From: Dactylosporangium siamense
Lineage (GTDB): Bacteria; Actinomycetota; Actinomycetes; Mycobacteriales; Micromonosporaceae
Assembly (NCBI RefSeq): GCF_016862795.1
Contig: NZ_BONQ01000172.1
Coordinates: forward strand, 1-64,000
Direction of reading: 5' to 3'
DNA length: 64,000 nt
Position numbers and translations under genes: made by a program. Under the pieces are notes generated by a model that was given only the letters and a program-made list of their open reading frames with translations, did no database searches and was not told where the DNA came from. Numbering within the stretch: position 1 is the first letter of the stretch; each line of letters opens with the position of its first letter. Positions 1 through 8,841 of the stretch are shown piece after piece.

Positions 1-931
1 ACACACCAGCGGCCCGCGACAACGCCCGCAAACCCTCGACCACATCAGCCGGAACGACGAAGTCCAGCACCGCACCCGCCGACGACCGCACCGGCGGCCT
101 GGGCCGGTCGGTCGGCAACGCCAACACCGGCGCGCCATCCAGCCGCGCCCGCCAATAGTCCAGCTGTGCCTCGAGCACCTCGCCGGTCAACCACTGGCGC
201 TGCCATGCGGCGAAGTCGGCGTACTGGACGGGTAGGGCCGGCAGCCGGTCGCCTCGATGGAGGGCTTCGAGCTCCCGCTGCAGGATCGGGCTGGACCACT
301 GGTCGGACACGAGGTGGTGTTTGGCGATCGCGAGCAGGTGGCGTTCGGGGGCGAGCCGCAGCAGCGTCGCCCGGAAGAGCGGGCCGGCGGCCAGGTCGAA
401 CGGCACGGCCAGGTCGGCGGCCAGCCACGCCTCCGCGGCCGCGGCCGGGTCGGGTCGCCCGGCGAGGTCCACGACCGGCAGGTCGAAGGGCGACGGCGGG
501 TCGATCACCTGGTGCGGGACCCCTTCGACGTCGGCGACCAGCCGGGTCCGCAGCACCTCGTGCCGGGCGACGAGCCGGCTCAGCGCCACGGTGAGCGCCT
601 CGACCGACAGGGCGCCCTCGAGCGGGATGGGCGTCTGCATGTTGTACTCGACCGAGCCCGGCTCCAGCTGCGCCAGGAACCACAGCCGCTGCTGCGCGAA
701 CGACAGCGGCAGCGGGTGTGCACGGTCGGCGGGCGCGATGCGCGCTTGGCGCCGGCCGTCCCGGTCGCGCAGATGGGCGATCAGCTCCTCGCGATGCCGC
801 TCGATGAGCTGCCGGACCTCGCCCGTCATGGCGTTCTTCGCGGTGAGCGCGAGCAGCTGTCCGTCGTCGAAGTACAGATGGACGCCGCGCCCGTCGAGCT
901 CTTGCAACACTTCGGAGGCGGCGATCGTCAT
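1..931 (-). CDS. Non-ribosomal peptide synthetase, N-terminal part (TubC docking + condensation domain)
   Basis: The reading frame starts at ATG 931 and stays open to the left edge, so only about 310 residues are visible. Residues 1-58 match a TubC-type N-terminal docking domain (LDGRGVHLYFDDGQLLALTA, then a helix with LIERHREELIAHL), which pairs an NRPS module with an upstream partner. A condensation domain follows: PLSFAQQRLWFLAQLEPGS near residue 75, RHEVLRTRL near 120, and an active-site motif reading HHLVSDQ where the family has HHxxxDG. The final Gly is therefore Gln, while the catalytic second His is kept. A docking domain at the N-terminus implies that another synthetase protein acts before this one; it is not in the window. 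The rest of the module lies to the left. Confidence 0.9.
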   Translation of the reverse strand, partial: MTIAASEVLQELDGRGVHLYFDDGQLLALTAKNAMTGEVRQLIERHREELIAHLRDRDGRRQARIAPADRAHPLPLSFAQQRLWFLAQLEPGSVEYNMQTPIPLEGALSVEALTVALSRLVARHEVLRTRLVADVEGVPHQVIDPPSPFDLPVVDLAGRPDPAAAAEAWLAADLAVPFDLAAGPLFRATLLRLAPERHLLAIAKHHLVSDQWSSPILQRELEALHRGDRLPALPVQYADFAAWQRQWLTGEVLEAQLDYWRARLDGAPVLALPTDRPRPPVRSSAGAVLDFVVPADVVEGLRALSRAAGV

Positions 932-1221
932 CGCGGGATCCGTCCTCGTCGGCTGGACGTGCACAGAGGGAACCGAGACGACACCGTCGCACGCCGGCCG
1001 GGTCTGGTGAAGGCGTCACCAGATCCGCGCGATCGGGTCTCCAGCGGGGCGACGGGCACGGGCGGAGCACGACACATGAACGGCGTCGGCCGGGTGTTGG
1101 GCGTCAGGCTGGCGGCCCCGGTCGTCACAGCGCGGCTCCTGCTCCGACGCGACGTCCGCACCTACGGCGGAAGGCCGACGGCCGCGCCGATCTGCCGAAT
1201 GTGGGTTACCCCTCCCCCGGA

Positions 1222-2457
1222 TCACGCACGTCGGCGGGCCATGACGGCCAGGCCTGTCACGGCGAGCAGCGCGGCCACCGCCGGGATCAGGAACACCGCA
1301 GGGAGTCCGAAGATGGCGGCGCCGATGCCTCCGGCGGCGCCGCCGAGCGCGGAGCTGACGGCGGTGGAGCTCAGGAAGACGGCCGAGGCGGTGGCCACGG
1401 CGGTGGGCAGCAGATCCTGGGCGACGACGATGCCCAGCCCGGCGAAGATGCCCCACACGCCGCCCATGAGGACCTGCCCGGCGAACAACCCGGCGGCTGT
1501 GCCGGTCGTGGCGAAGCAGACGTTGGCGGCGACGCCGAACGCCGCGCCGATCACCATCAGGCGCATCATCCCGATGCGGCGGGCCACGAGCACCGCCACG
1601 GGCATCAGGATCAGTTCGACCAGCGGTTGGATGCCGATGACGGCGCCGCTGAGCGCGGCGGGGTAGTGCAGCTGGTCGGTCATGTAGATCGGCAGGTATG
1701 CGTATTTGATCGACTCGCCGGCGTACACCAGGACGTACAGTCCCGTGAACGCGAGCAGCGGCAGCATCGCGCGCAGGCGTGGGCCGGGTGCTGACGCCGC
1801 GACCGCGGGGGCCGCGGCCGGCGAGGTCTTGAGGTTGCCGAGCGGGATGATCTGGGTGAGGGTGGCGACGGCGGTCGCGAGCAGCATGGTGCGCAGCGAG
1901 GTGTGCGCGGCCAGGAAGGCGCCGGCGGCCGGGCCGACGACCCAGCCGGCGGTCAGCGCCATCCGCACAATGGAGACCACGCCGTCGGTGTTCGGGTTCG
2001 GGTGCGCCTTCGTCTCGTCGTGGATCGCGGCGAACAGCTGCGACGTCGCGGCGCCGCCGAACCCGCCGATCACGGCGCTGAGCACGAACGGCATCCACAG
2101 CTGGGTCGAGTACGCGATGGCCGCCCAGCTGACGAACCCGGCCACGGCACAGACGCGGAACAACCCCAGGCGACGGCCGGTGCGGTCGGACCGCGCACCG
2201 ACCAGGTAGCCGGCCACCGGCGCCGTCAGGTTGGTCAAGTAGAACAGCCCGGCGGCGGTCAGCGAGCCGCCCAGATCGTTGACCAGGAACCTGGCGATCT
2301 GCGGGGCCGCAGCGGAGAACCCGAGCCCGGACAGGAGCATCGCGATGGTCGCCCCGCGGTACAGCGGTGTGGCGAGCACCAGTCGGACCGCCGACCGGTG
2401 CACCGCGGGCTCGGTCAGCGGCACGTCTGTGGGAGGCGCTGTTTCGGGGAGTGCCAT
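1222..2457 (-). CDS. MFS transporter, sugar-efflux (SetA)-like
   Basis: This 411-residue protein has about 12 hydrophobic segments and the MFS loop signature GARSDRTGRRLGLFR near residue 85. The opening (MLLSGLGFSAAAPQIARFLV), the ETKAHPN loop and the overall length resemble SetA/SetB-type sugar efflux proteins. It would export a sugar or related small molecule across the cytoplasmic membrane; the substrate cannot be told. The ATG at 2457 has a good ribosome site (GGAAGGG, 7 nt spacing). A 12-bp palindrome typical of LacI-family operators lies 42 nt upstream, and the LacI-type gene sits immediately upstream on the same strand, so control by that repressor is the natural inference. Confidence 0.85.
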   Translation of the reverse strand: MALPETAPPTDVPLTEPAVHRSAVRLVLATPLYRGATIAMLLSGLGFSAAAPQIARFLVNDLGGSLTAAGLFYLTNLTAPVAGYLVGARSDRTGRRLGLFRVCAVAGFVSWAAIAYSTQLWMPFVLSAVIGGFGGAATSQLFAAIHDETKAHPNPNTDGVVSIVRMALTAGWVVGPAAGAFLAAHTSLRTMLLATAVATLTQIIPLGNLKTSPAAAPAVAASAPGPRLRAMLPLLAFTGLYVLVYAGESIKYAYLPIYMTDQLHYPAALSGAVIGIQPLVELILMPVAVLVARRIGMMRLMVIGAAFGVAANVCFATTGTAAGLFAGQVLMGGVWGIFAGLGIVVAQDLLPTAVATASAVFLSSTAVSSALGGAAGGIGAAIFGLPAVFLIPAVAALLAVTGLAVMARRRA

Positions 2458-2498
2458 GGCTGTGCCCTTCCGTTCGCGTAAGGGCGCACGGTAGGGGC

Positions 2499-2510
2499 GA
2501 GAGCGCTCTC
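2499..2510. promoter_or_regulatory. LacI-family operator palindrome
   Basis: GAGAGCGCTCTC is a perfect 12-bp palindrome with a central CG step, the usual form of operators bound by LacI-family repressors. It lies between the stop of the LacI-type gene (2521) and the start of the efflux gene (2457), so it is placed to repress the efflux gene. Confidence 0.7.
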
Positions 2511-2520
2511 ATGACCAGGG

Positions 2521-3516
2521 TCAGCCTGGTGCCGTGCTCTCCCGCACGATCAGCTCGACCGGGAAACGTTGCCGGTAGCCGGTCGGGACGGGGCCGTCCA
2601 GCAGGAGCCGCACCGCGGCGGCGGCCATGTCCTCGACCGGCATCCGCATGGTGCTCAGCGGCGGGTTCGCGCACACCGCGGCGATACTGTCGTCGAACCC
2701 GACCACGCTGACGTCCTGCGGGACGCGCCGGCCGGTCGCGGTGATCGCCTGGACGGCGCCGGCGGCCGTCAGATCGCACGCCACGAACATCGCATCGACG
2801 TCCGGGTGCCGGGCGAGCAGGTCCCGCGCGGCACTGAGGCCGACCTCCCGCCGGAAGGCGCCGCCGGTGCCCAGATCCGGCAGCCCCAGCTCCGCGACGG
2901 CCCGCATGTATCCGGCCCGGCGGCTGGTCCCGCAGGTGTCGTCGGCACCGTGGATCGCCGCGATGCGCCGCCTGCCGAGCTGATACAGGTACTGCACGGC
3001 GGCGTACGCACCGCCGACGTTGTCCGCCTCGACGGCCGGAACCGACGGCGCCGTCGCCACCAGCGATACCACCCGCCGACATTGCCGGTGCAGCCGCGAC
3101 GCGAGGGCCGGCGAACCGTCGGCCAGCACCACACCGACCGACGCCCGGCGCGCGATCACGTCGACGGTGTCGGCATCCTCCGCGGCTGCGACCGAATGGA
3201 TGCGCAGCTGCACGTCCCGGCCGGCGAGCACGGTCATGATCCCGGCCAGGACCCGGCTGTAGTACGGGTGCGAACCGATCCACCCCACCGCGGGCACGGG
3301 CGCGGCCACCACGACGTCGATCGCCGGCTGCTGCCGCGACGCGAGCGCCCGCGCCGTCTGGTCAGGCACGTATCCCAGCTCGGCGATGACGTCCTTGACG
3401 TGCTGCCGGACCGCCTCGGTGGCACCGGGCACGCCGTTCATCACCCGCGACACGGTCGACCGCGACACGCCGGCCGCACGCGCGACGTCCTCGATCGTCA
3501 GTTTGGAACCAGCCAT
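2521..3516 (-). CDS. LacI-family transcriptional repressor
   Basis: The N-terminus is a classic LacI helix-turn-helix: LTIEDVARAAGVSRSTVSRV, followed by the hinge-helix region ALASRQQ near residue 60. The rest is a periplasmic-binding-protein-like effector domain of normal length, with DVSVVGFDDSIAAVCANPPLSTM near the C-terminus. I chose ATG 3516 because GAAGGG lies 8 nt upstream; an in-frame GTG at 3525 has that Shine-Dalgarno almost touching it. The gene is followed on the same strand by the operator and the MFS efflux gene, which suggests local sugar-responsive control. The inducer is unknown. Confidence 0.92.
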   Translation of the reverse strand: MAGSKLTIEDVARAAGVSRSTVSRVMNGVPGATEAVRQHVKDVIAELGYVPDQTARALASRQQPAIDVVVAAPVPAVGWIGSHPYYSRVLAGIMTVLAGRDVQLRIHSVAAAEDADTVDVIARRASVGVVLADGSPALASRLHRQCRRVVSLVATAPSVPAVEADNVGGAYAAVQYLYQLGRRRIAAIHGADDTCGTSRRAGYMRAVAELGLPDLGTGGAFRREVGLSAARDLLARHPDVDAMFVACDLTAAGAVQAITATGRRVPQDVSVVGFDDSIAAVCANPPLSTMRMPVEDMAAAAVRLLLDGPVPTGYRQRFPVELIVRESTAPG

Positions 3517-3895
3517 CTTCGGCACCCTTCACGGACCTGTAGCGTGCTGCCAGGCCCAATGCAAACATATTCAGCCCCGTTGCCCCGATGCCGCGAGGCT
3601 CCCACCGTCATCCGCCGATCTTCGCGATCGGGGGTGTTCGCCGTGACCAGCCGGCCGATCGCACCTTTGGCGCCGCCAATCACCGCGAGCGGCCAACCCT
3701 CAGGCATTGGCGGGGCCGCAGCGGCTGCAGAGCACTCGCCGAGCCCTGGCCGACACCAGGCCGAATCGCCGCGACGACCGGCGATGACCCAGTCCTGGAC
3801 AGCCTGCTGCTGCGACTGAACACGGAGACAGCGCGCCCTGCCGCCCACCTTCGCGTGCCGCTTGACAAACCACCACCAGCCGCTTCACCCTTTAA
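3517..3895. other. Divergent intergenic region
   Basis: About 380 nt separate the divergent lacI-type and ytrA-type genes. I see no convincing coding frame. A TTGACA at 3862-3867 has no -10 element at normal spacing. A TGCAAACATATTCA stretch near 3560 could be a further binding site for the LacI-type repressor, but it is not a clean palindrome. Confidence 0.4.
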
Positions 3896-3907
3896 CTATG
3901 ATAATAG
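3896..3907. promoter_or_regulatory. Possible promoter/operator of the YtrA-type operon
   Basis: CTAT-GATA-ATAG is a short inverted repeat in an AT-rich island just ahead of the regulator gene, and TATGAT (3897-3902) inside it could be a -10 element. No clear -35 is present. Autoregulation through such sites is common for YtrA-type regulators, so this is a plausible but weak call. Confidence 0.35.
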
Positions 3908-4341
3908 ATAAGCGGCCGTCGACAGGAGGGTCCGCTATCGAGTTCCGGCTGGACCCGGGGTCCGGGGTGCCGACTTATCTGCAACTCGTCCACCAGGTCG
4001 AACACGCACTACGGCTGGGCTACCTGAACGTCGGGGACAGGCTGCCGAAGGTGAAGGACGTCGTGGCCCTGTTGGCCATCAACCCGAACACGGTCCTGAA
4101 GGCGTACCGGGACCTCGAGCACAAAGGGCTGGCCGTCGGCCGGCCCGGACAGGGCACGTTCATCCGCAGCACCCTGGGCGAGCAGCCGCAGGAGAGCGAT
4201 CAGAACCGGCTGCGCACACAGCTGAGCACCTGGATGCACTCCGCCCAGGAGGCGGGCCTGGACCCTGACGCGATGGTCGCGCTGTTCACCAGCACGCTGC
4301 ACGAGTTTCGCACCGGAAGGACTGGAGTGAAGACCCCATGA
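3898..4341 (+). CDS. GntR-family regulator, YtrA subfamily
   Basis: A short winged-helix regulator with only a small C-terminal dimerisation segment, as in YtrA. GVPTYLQLVHQVEHALRLG, GDRLPKVKDVVALLAINPNT and LAVGRPGQGTFI follow the subfamily pattern. It presumably represses the ABC exporter that follows, whose ATG overlaps its stop (ATGA at 4338). The start is unusual. Relatives begin with Met at the I of IEFRLD, and here a strong AGGAGG (3924-3929) sits 7 nt before an ATC codon at 3937. The only upstream ATG (3898) is followed by two rare ATA codons in what looks like promoter sequence. Real initiation at ATC 3937 is possible; the ATG is given conservatively. Confidence 0.85.
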   Translation: MIIDKRPSTGGSAIEFRLDPGSGVPTYLQLVHQVEHALRLGYLNVGDRLPKVKDVVALLAINPNTVLKAYRDLEHKGLAVGRPGQGTFIRSTLGEQPQESDQNRLRTQLSTWMHSAQEAGLDPDAMVALFTSTLHEFRTGRTGVKTP

Positions 4342-5267
4342 CCGCGATCACCGAACCGGGCCTCGCGTTGCAGGCCAGTGGCCTGGGCAAGCGCTATGGT
4401 TCGACGTGGGCGCTGCGCGACGTGGAGCTGGCCGTGCCGGAAGGGCGGGTCATCGCCCTCGTCGGCCCCAACGGCGCCGGCAAAACAACGCTGCTGCACC
4501 TGGCGATGGGCCTGACCGTGCCCACCGCCGGGGAGGTCCGCGTCCAGGGCGGTCTGGCCGCGGGCAGCCTGGCCGCCCTGAGCACCGTCGGCTTCGTCGC
4601 CCAGGATGCGGCGCTGTACCCCAACCTCAGTGTGGCCGACACCATTCACCTGGCGCACAACCTCAATACCGGCTTCGACGTGAGTCGTGCGCACGAACGC
4701 ATCGCCGAGCTCGACGTTCCGCTCGGCTGCAAGGTCGGCAAGCTGTCCGGCGGCCAGCGCGCCCAGGTCGCGCTGACCCTGGCGCTGGCCAAGCGTCCGC
4801 GGCTGCTGATCCTGGACGAGCCACTGTCCAGCCTGGACCCGCTCGCCCGGCACGACTTCATGGCCGCGTTGATGGCCGCGGTCGCCGAGGACGGGATCAG
4901 CGTCCTGTACTCATCCCATGTCGTCTCCGAACTCGAGCGCGTATCGGACTATCTGGTCGTGCTGTCCGGCGGCCGGGTGCAGCTCGCCGATGAGGTCGAC
5001 GACGTGTTGGGCACGCACTGGCTCTACACCGGCCCGGTCGCCGAGGCCGACCGGATCGCTGCCGACCTGCCGGTGCTCCGCGACCGCCGCACCGACGTGC
5101 TGGCCTACCTGCTGGTCCGCTCCACCGGACCGCAGGCCCAGCCGCCGCACGGCTGGGAGGCGACCCGCGTCGGGCTGGAGGAGCTGGTCCTGGCGTACCT
5201 ACGCAAGCCGCGTACGACGGTGACGCACGGCGCGCTCGAATTGACCGCGAAGGGGACCGCACTGTGA
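4338..5267 (+). CDS. ABC transporter ATP-binding protein
   Basis: A 309-residue ABC ATPase with Walker A GPNGAGKTT (near 43), signature LSGGQRAQVAL (near 137), Walker B LLILDEPLSSLDP and switch His in SSHVVSELE. The extra ~90 C-terminal residues are typical of exporter ATPases linked to YtrA-type regulators. It would power the membrane protein encoded next. It is coupled on both sides: its start overlaps the regulator's stop (ATGA) and its stop overlaps the permease start (GTGA at 5264). The substrate is unknown; such exporters are often involved in envelope stress or antimicrobial resistance. Confidence 0.93.
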   Translation: MTAITEPGLALQASGLGKRYGSTWALRDVELAVPEGRVIALVGPNGAGKTTLLHLAMGLTVPTAGEVRVQGGLAAGSLAALSTVGFVAQDAALYPNLSVADTIHLAHNLNTGFDVSRAHERIAELDVPLGCKVGKLSGGQRAQVALTLALAKRPRLLILDEPLSSLDPLARHDFMAALMAAVAEDGISVLYSSHVVSELERVSDYLVVLSGGRVQLADEVDDVLGTHWLYTGPVAEADRIAADLPVLRDRRTDVLAYLLVRSTGPQAQPPHGWEATRVGLEELVLAYLRKPRTTVTHGALELTAKGTAL

Positions 5268-6271
5268 GCACCATGACGACCCACCGCACGGCCGGTCCGA
5301 CGCCCGTAGCCCGACCCGGCCTGTCCAAGCTCGTCTGGGTGACCTGGCGTCAGCATCGAACCGCGCTGCTCGGGATGCTGTCGGTCATGGGCCTCGGCGC
5401 CTTGGTCCTGTTGCTCGACGGGCGCTCGATGCATTCCGCCTTCACGTCCAGCGGCATGATCAACTGCCTGCCCGGCCACGAGGCCGGCTACTGCGGTGCC
5501 GCCCTGGACGCGTTCCGTCCCGCGCAGGACCGGGTCAGTCAGCTGACCGGACTCTGCCTGGCGCTACCGGTGCTCTACGGACTCTTCCTCGGCGCTCCCT
5601 TGCTGGCGCGGGAGTACGAATCGGGCACCTACCGCTTCGCGTTCACGCAGGGGGCCGGACGCGTCCGATGGCTGATCGCGAAGATCGTCCTGCTGTCCTC
5701 GTTCACCATCGCGACCACCACCGCCTTCACCGCTGTGGTGATGTGGTGGTACTCGCCGCTGGTCCCACTGACCGGCCGCCTCGGCAACACCATCTTCGAG
5801 AGCTACGGTGCGGTGTTCGTGGCCCGGGCGCTGTTCGCCTTCGCCGTCGGCATCGCCGTCGGCGCGCTGCTGCGCCGGACCGTCCCGGCGATCGGTGTGA
5901 CGCTGGGTGTGTGGCTCGTGGTGGTCATCTCGACCACCGTCAGCCTGCGGCAGAACTTCCTGACTCCGCTCAACACACTCAACGGCACGGTCCCGTCGAC
6001 CGCCTGGACCGTCAGCAGCCAGTGGACCGGCCCCGACGGGCATGCCCTGACCGGCAACCAGGTCGCGGACCTGCAATATCGAGCCGCCGAAGGTGGCCAC
6101 AAGCTGGACCTGGGGCAGTACCTGGCCGACCAGGGCTACCGGCACCTGGCCAGCTACCATCCCGAAAGCCGGTTCTGGTCCTTCCAGGCGATCGAGGCCG
6201 GCGGCCTGGCTGCGGTCTCGGTGGCGCTGCTCATCCTGGCCATCTGGCTGGTGCGCCGCCGCGCCGCCTGA
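5264..6271 (+). CDS. ABC transporter permease
   Basis: A 335-residue membrane protein with about six hydrophobic segments, including LALPVLYGLFLGAPLLA and FTIATTTAFTAVVMWW. The segment REYESGTYRFAFTQGAGRVRWL matches the cytoplasmic coupling region common in ABC-2-type exporter subunits. A large extracytoplasmic loop (about residues 225-290) lies before the last helix, and the protein ends in a basic tail (RRRAA). The GTG start overlaps the ATPase stop, so the two subunits are translationally coupled. It completes the regulator-ATPase-permease operon. Confidence 0.88.
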   Translation: MSTMTTHRTAGPTPVARPGLSKLVWVTWRQHRTALLGMLSVMGLGALVLLLDGRSMHSAFTSSGMINCLPGHEAGYCGAALDAFRPAQDRVSQLTGLCLALPVLYGLFLGAPLLAREYESGTYRFAFTQGAGRVRWLIAKIVLLSSFTIATTTAFTAVVMWWYSPLVPLTGRLGNTIFESYGAVFVARALFAFAVGIAVGALLRRTVPAIGVTLGVWLVVVISTTVSLRQNFLTPLNTLNGTVPSTAWTVSSQWTGPDGHALTGNQVADLQYRAAEGGHKLDLGQYLADQGYRHLASYHPESRFWSFQAIEAGGLAAVSVALLILAIWLVRRRAA

Positions 6272-6298
6272 TCGACCGGGCGGTAAGGACACCGGCAA

Positions 6299-6400
6299 GT
6301 GAGTGCCCGGCCGCGAACGAGTCTGGCCGTGGACGTGCTGGGGCTGATCATCGCGGTGGTCGTGACGGCGGCGTCGGTGACCGACAACCTGATCCACCTC
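6299..6400 (+). pseudogene. IS5-type transposase remnant
   Basis: The stretch SLAVDVLGLIIAVVVTAASV matches the conserved internal segment of IS5/IS4-group DDE transposases (RHxAVDxLGLLLxVxVTAASVxDN). It covers only about 30 residues, with no transposase sequence either side, and begins right after the ABC permease gene. It is a small dead fragment that marks past insertion activity here. Confidence 0.6.
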
Positions 6401-6433
6401 CAGCTGGTTCGGATCGCGTGGTGCCGGAGACCC

Positions 6434-6973
6434 CTACCCTGCGCGGGCGTCTCGGCTGCGAGGGCCTGCGAGCCCATCACCAAGCGGCTCGGCAGTGACC
6501 GCGATCATCAGGACGATCGGATAGTGCTTGTCGAGCTGGCCGAGGACCACGCACACCGTTCGCCTGGACCGACGCCAAACGTTGGCGTGATGCTCAGATG
6601 CAAACAGGGTGATGTCCTCAACCACCGGCCGAACCGCTTGACCTGCGATAATCCGATCGAAGTCGGGGGCGAACGAGTGGAGCTGCGAAGAACCCCAGGC
6701 CGATGTCAGTGCCTGGACCACCGCCAAGCGCCTGCGCTCGAGCCGGTCCTGGGCCTCCGTCCAGCGCTCGGCCGGCGCGTCCGCCAGAACCTCACTCGCA
6801 GCGACCGGTGCGAAATGACGGTCAGGCCCGCTCGTTGCCCGGCCGATGATCCAATCGTCAGCTGCGGTCACCGCTGGCGGAAAGGGCAGGGCCACGAGGC
6901 GTTCGGCCAGCGCGACGCAGTCGGCCGGCTCCACCGGCGGGTCCGGGAACACGGCTGGAAGGTAGCAGACCAT
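6434..6973 (-). CDS. Hypothetical protein
   Basis: A 179-residue protein with no motif I recognise. It is soluble, with a mixed acidic and aromatic composition (DDWIIGRATSGPDRHFAP, WTEAQDRLERRR, FDRIIAGQAVRPVVEDITLF). Its residue usage looks like real coding rather than a mirror frame, but no clear Shine-Dalgarno precedes ATG 6973, so the start is uncertain. It stands alone among remnants and may itself be decaying. Confidence 0.5.
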   Translation of the reverse strand: MVCYLPAVFPDPPVEPADCVALAERLVALPFPPAVTAADDWIIGRATSGPDRHFAPVAASEVLADAPAERWTEAQDRLERRRLAVVQALTSAWGSSQLHSFAPDFDRIIAGQAVRPVVEDITLFASEHHANVWRRSRRTVCVVLGQLDKHYPIVLMIAVTAEPLGDGLAGPRSRDARAG

Positions 6974-7185
6974 GCAGCGCGCATTCGGTCATGCCGCGAA
7001 CCGGTACCCGTAGTCGACGGGGTTGGGTGCGACGGTCAGCCGGTGTCGTCGGCACGGGCGGCCGTCTCGCGGAAGTCGAACGCTCCGGTCAGGGACGCGG
7101 CGGGCGGCGTGGATGTCGCGGTAGTACCGCTGCATCGTGATGGATAGGCCCGCTCGCGACCCCGGTGGGTAAGCTTCTTGATTCC

Positions 7186-7653
7186 CTACGGGCATACCTT
7201 GAGCAGCACGGAAGTAAAAGCCGGCCCGGCAGTCTGGATCTGGGCAATAGTGCCCGCCTCATCAGTGCTGTACTGCTTGAGCTGCCCCACGAAACGCGTC
7301 ACCGCTGGCTTCAGCTCCGCGTCGGCGACCTGGGCCGCCAGCGGCTCGAGTTTGCCGGCCCATTCGGCGGCGAGTTTCTTGGCGTCCGCGAGCGCCGCAA
7401 CGCCGCCGGCCGAGTCACCGCCTTGACTTGCCTGCACGGCCTTCTGCAGGCCGGCGATGATCTTGTCGAAGTACTGCACCTGCAATGCCTTGATCGAGTC
7501 GCATGCCGGGTCTCCGCCCGCTGCGGACGGCGACGCGGCCGCGCTCGTGCCGGCCGCGGACGCCGCAGCGTCCGTTGCCCCGCCCTCGTCCGCACACCCG
7601 GCGCCCAGCGCGAGCACCATCGCGGCAACCCCGGCAACCATGAAGACCCGCAT
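7186..7653 (-). CDS. Secreted lipoprotein
   Basis: 155 residues. The N-terminus MRVFMVAGVAAMVLALGAGC is a lipoprotein signal peptide with lipobox LGAGC, so the mature protein should be lipid-anchored at Cys20. A low-complexity Ala/Ser/Gly linker of about 30 residues follows, then a compact, probably helical domain (about 56-155) with two Cys (ACDSIKALQ and LLKVCP) that could form a disulfide. ATG 7653 is chosen over an upstream in-frame ATG because GGGGAGG lies 8 nt before it. Function is unknown. Confidence 0.8.
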   Translation of the reverse strand: MRVFMVAGVAAMVLALGAGCADEGGATDAAASAAGTSAAASPSAAGGDPACDSIKALQVQYFDKIIAGLQKAVQASQGGDSAGGVAALADAKKLAAEWAGKLEPLAAQVADAELKPAVTRFVGQLKQYSTDEAGTIAQIQTAGPAFTSVLLKVCP

Positions 7654-7674
7654 CGTCCTGACCTCCCCGTGATG

Positions 7675-7990
7675 ATCCAAGCGACGCGAGTATACGGGTC
7701 ACAATCCAGGACGACCCAGGCGTCACGTGCACGGCCGCGACCCGACCCGCCGAACTCACCATCCCGGACGGCTGGCCACCGTCGTGGAGTGAGTGGCTCA
7801 AGATTGACGACTGGTGCCGACCACTCGACATCGCCGCCTACGTGCGTCAGCAGATCGCCTTCTATCGATGCGCGACCGGACGCCCACGGTTCAAGGAAGA
7901 CGCGGACTCAATCGGCACGCCAGGACTCGCCGGGGACCAGAGCACGCAGAGCGACCAGCGGAGCCTCGAGCTCCAATTCGCCGTCACTGG
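7675..7990 (+). pseudogene. Degraded coding remnant
   Basis: One plus-strand frame reads as protein (IPDGWPPSWSEWLKIDDW, then PLDIAAYVRQQIAFYR and GRPRFKEDADS). It lacks a start codon with a ribosome site and runs into the antisense of the neighbouring TPR gene. It resembles the middle of a lost gene; I cannot name the family. Confidence 0.3.
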
Positions 7991-8068
7991 CCGAAGCCGC
8001 CCGCATGTCGACGGTCCCAACAACACTTCGCCCCGGAGGTCTGCGGACCGAGCTCCACCGGCGGCAGG

Positions 8069-8716
8069 TCACAGGCCGAGGATCGGCGGTTGCTGGTTGG
8101 CCTCGACCGTGCCGACGTCCGCAGCTCGACTGCGCAGCTCCGCTGCGTGCTCCGTGGCGCCGCGGGCGTCGTAGATTCTGGCGGCGTACTCCATGGCATA
8201 GGGATCTCCGCGCCCGATGGCGGCATGAAACAGTCGCAACGCCGTCGACACGTCTCCGGCGTCGCGAAACGCCACACCCAATGCTGTGACCGGGTATCCG
8301 TCGTCCTAGCCGAGCACCGGCTCGATCCAGCGAGCCGCCTCCTGCCGATCGCCACGCTCCAATGCCAGCCGGGCCAGCCCCAGCATCGCATCCGCGCTGC
8401 CCCGGGCTGCGGTGTCAGCCACCTTCCGCCACACGTCCTCGGCACGATCGCTGTTGCCCTGCAGATTCGCGAACGTGCCCAGATTGAACCCGGCATCCAC
8501 GTCACCCGCTGCCCAGGCGCGCTCCAACAACGGGATCCCCTCGGCGTGCCGGCCTGCCTGACACAAGGCCGCCCCCAAGATCCCCGCAGCTCCCACATGC
8601 CCGGCCGCCGCCGCCCGGCGTACCGAAGCCATCGAGGCACCACTCAGCCGACCATGCGCGTCGAACTCCACAAGCGGATCCGCTACAGCACGGCGACGGC
8701 GGTTGAACAGACCCAC
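8069..8716 (-). pseudogene. Sel1/TPR-like repeat protein interrupted by an in-frame amber codon
   Basis: Two open segments (8716-8306 and 8281-8069) lie in the same frame, split by a single TAG at about 8306-8308. The sequence on both sides is continuous: GDRQEAARWIEPVLG, stop, DDGYPVTALGVAFRDAGDVS. It has Sel1/TPR-type helical repeats (GHVGAAGILGAALCQAGRHAEG, AWAAGDVDAGFNLG, GSADAMLGLARLALERGD, GDPYAMEYAARIYDARG). TAG is one base from GAG (Glu), CAG (Gln) and TGG (Trp). It is either a recent nonsense mutation, a sequencing error, or a gene now producing a 136-residue shortened protein. Confidence 0.75.
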
Positions 8717-8841
8717 AACGCAGACCGTACGCGACGACCTTGCTCCAAGAGGCAGCAGCTGACCGAGTTCCGGTACTCGGCCTGCCCTGGACCGGCGCTC
8801 AACGGGTCAGGGGGTAGGACGGCACCGCTTATCATCGGTCG

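Noticed and set aside
3862-3867. TTGACA as -35 of the ytrA-type operon
   Set aside because: The nearest -10-like hexamer (TATGAT at 3897) is 29 nt away, far beyond normal spacing.
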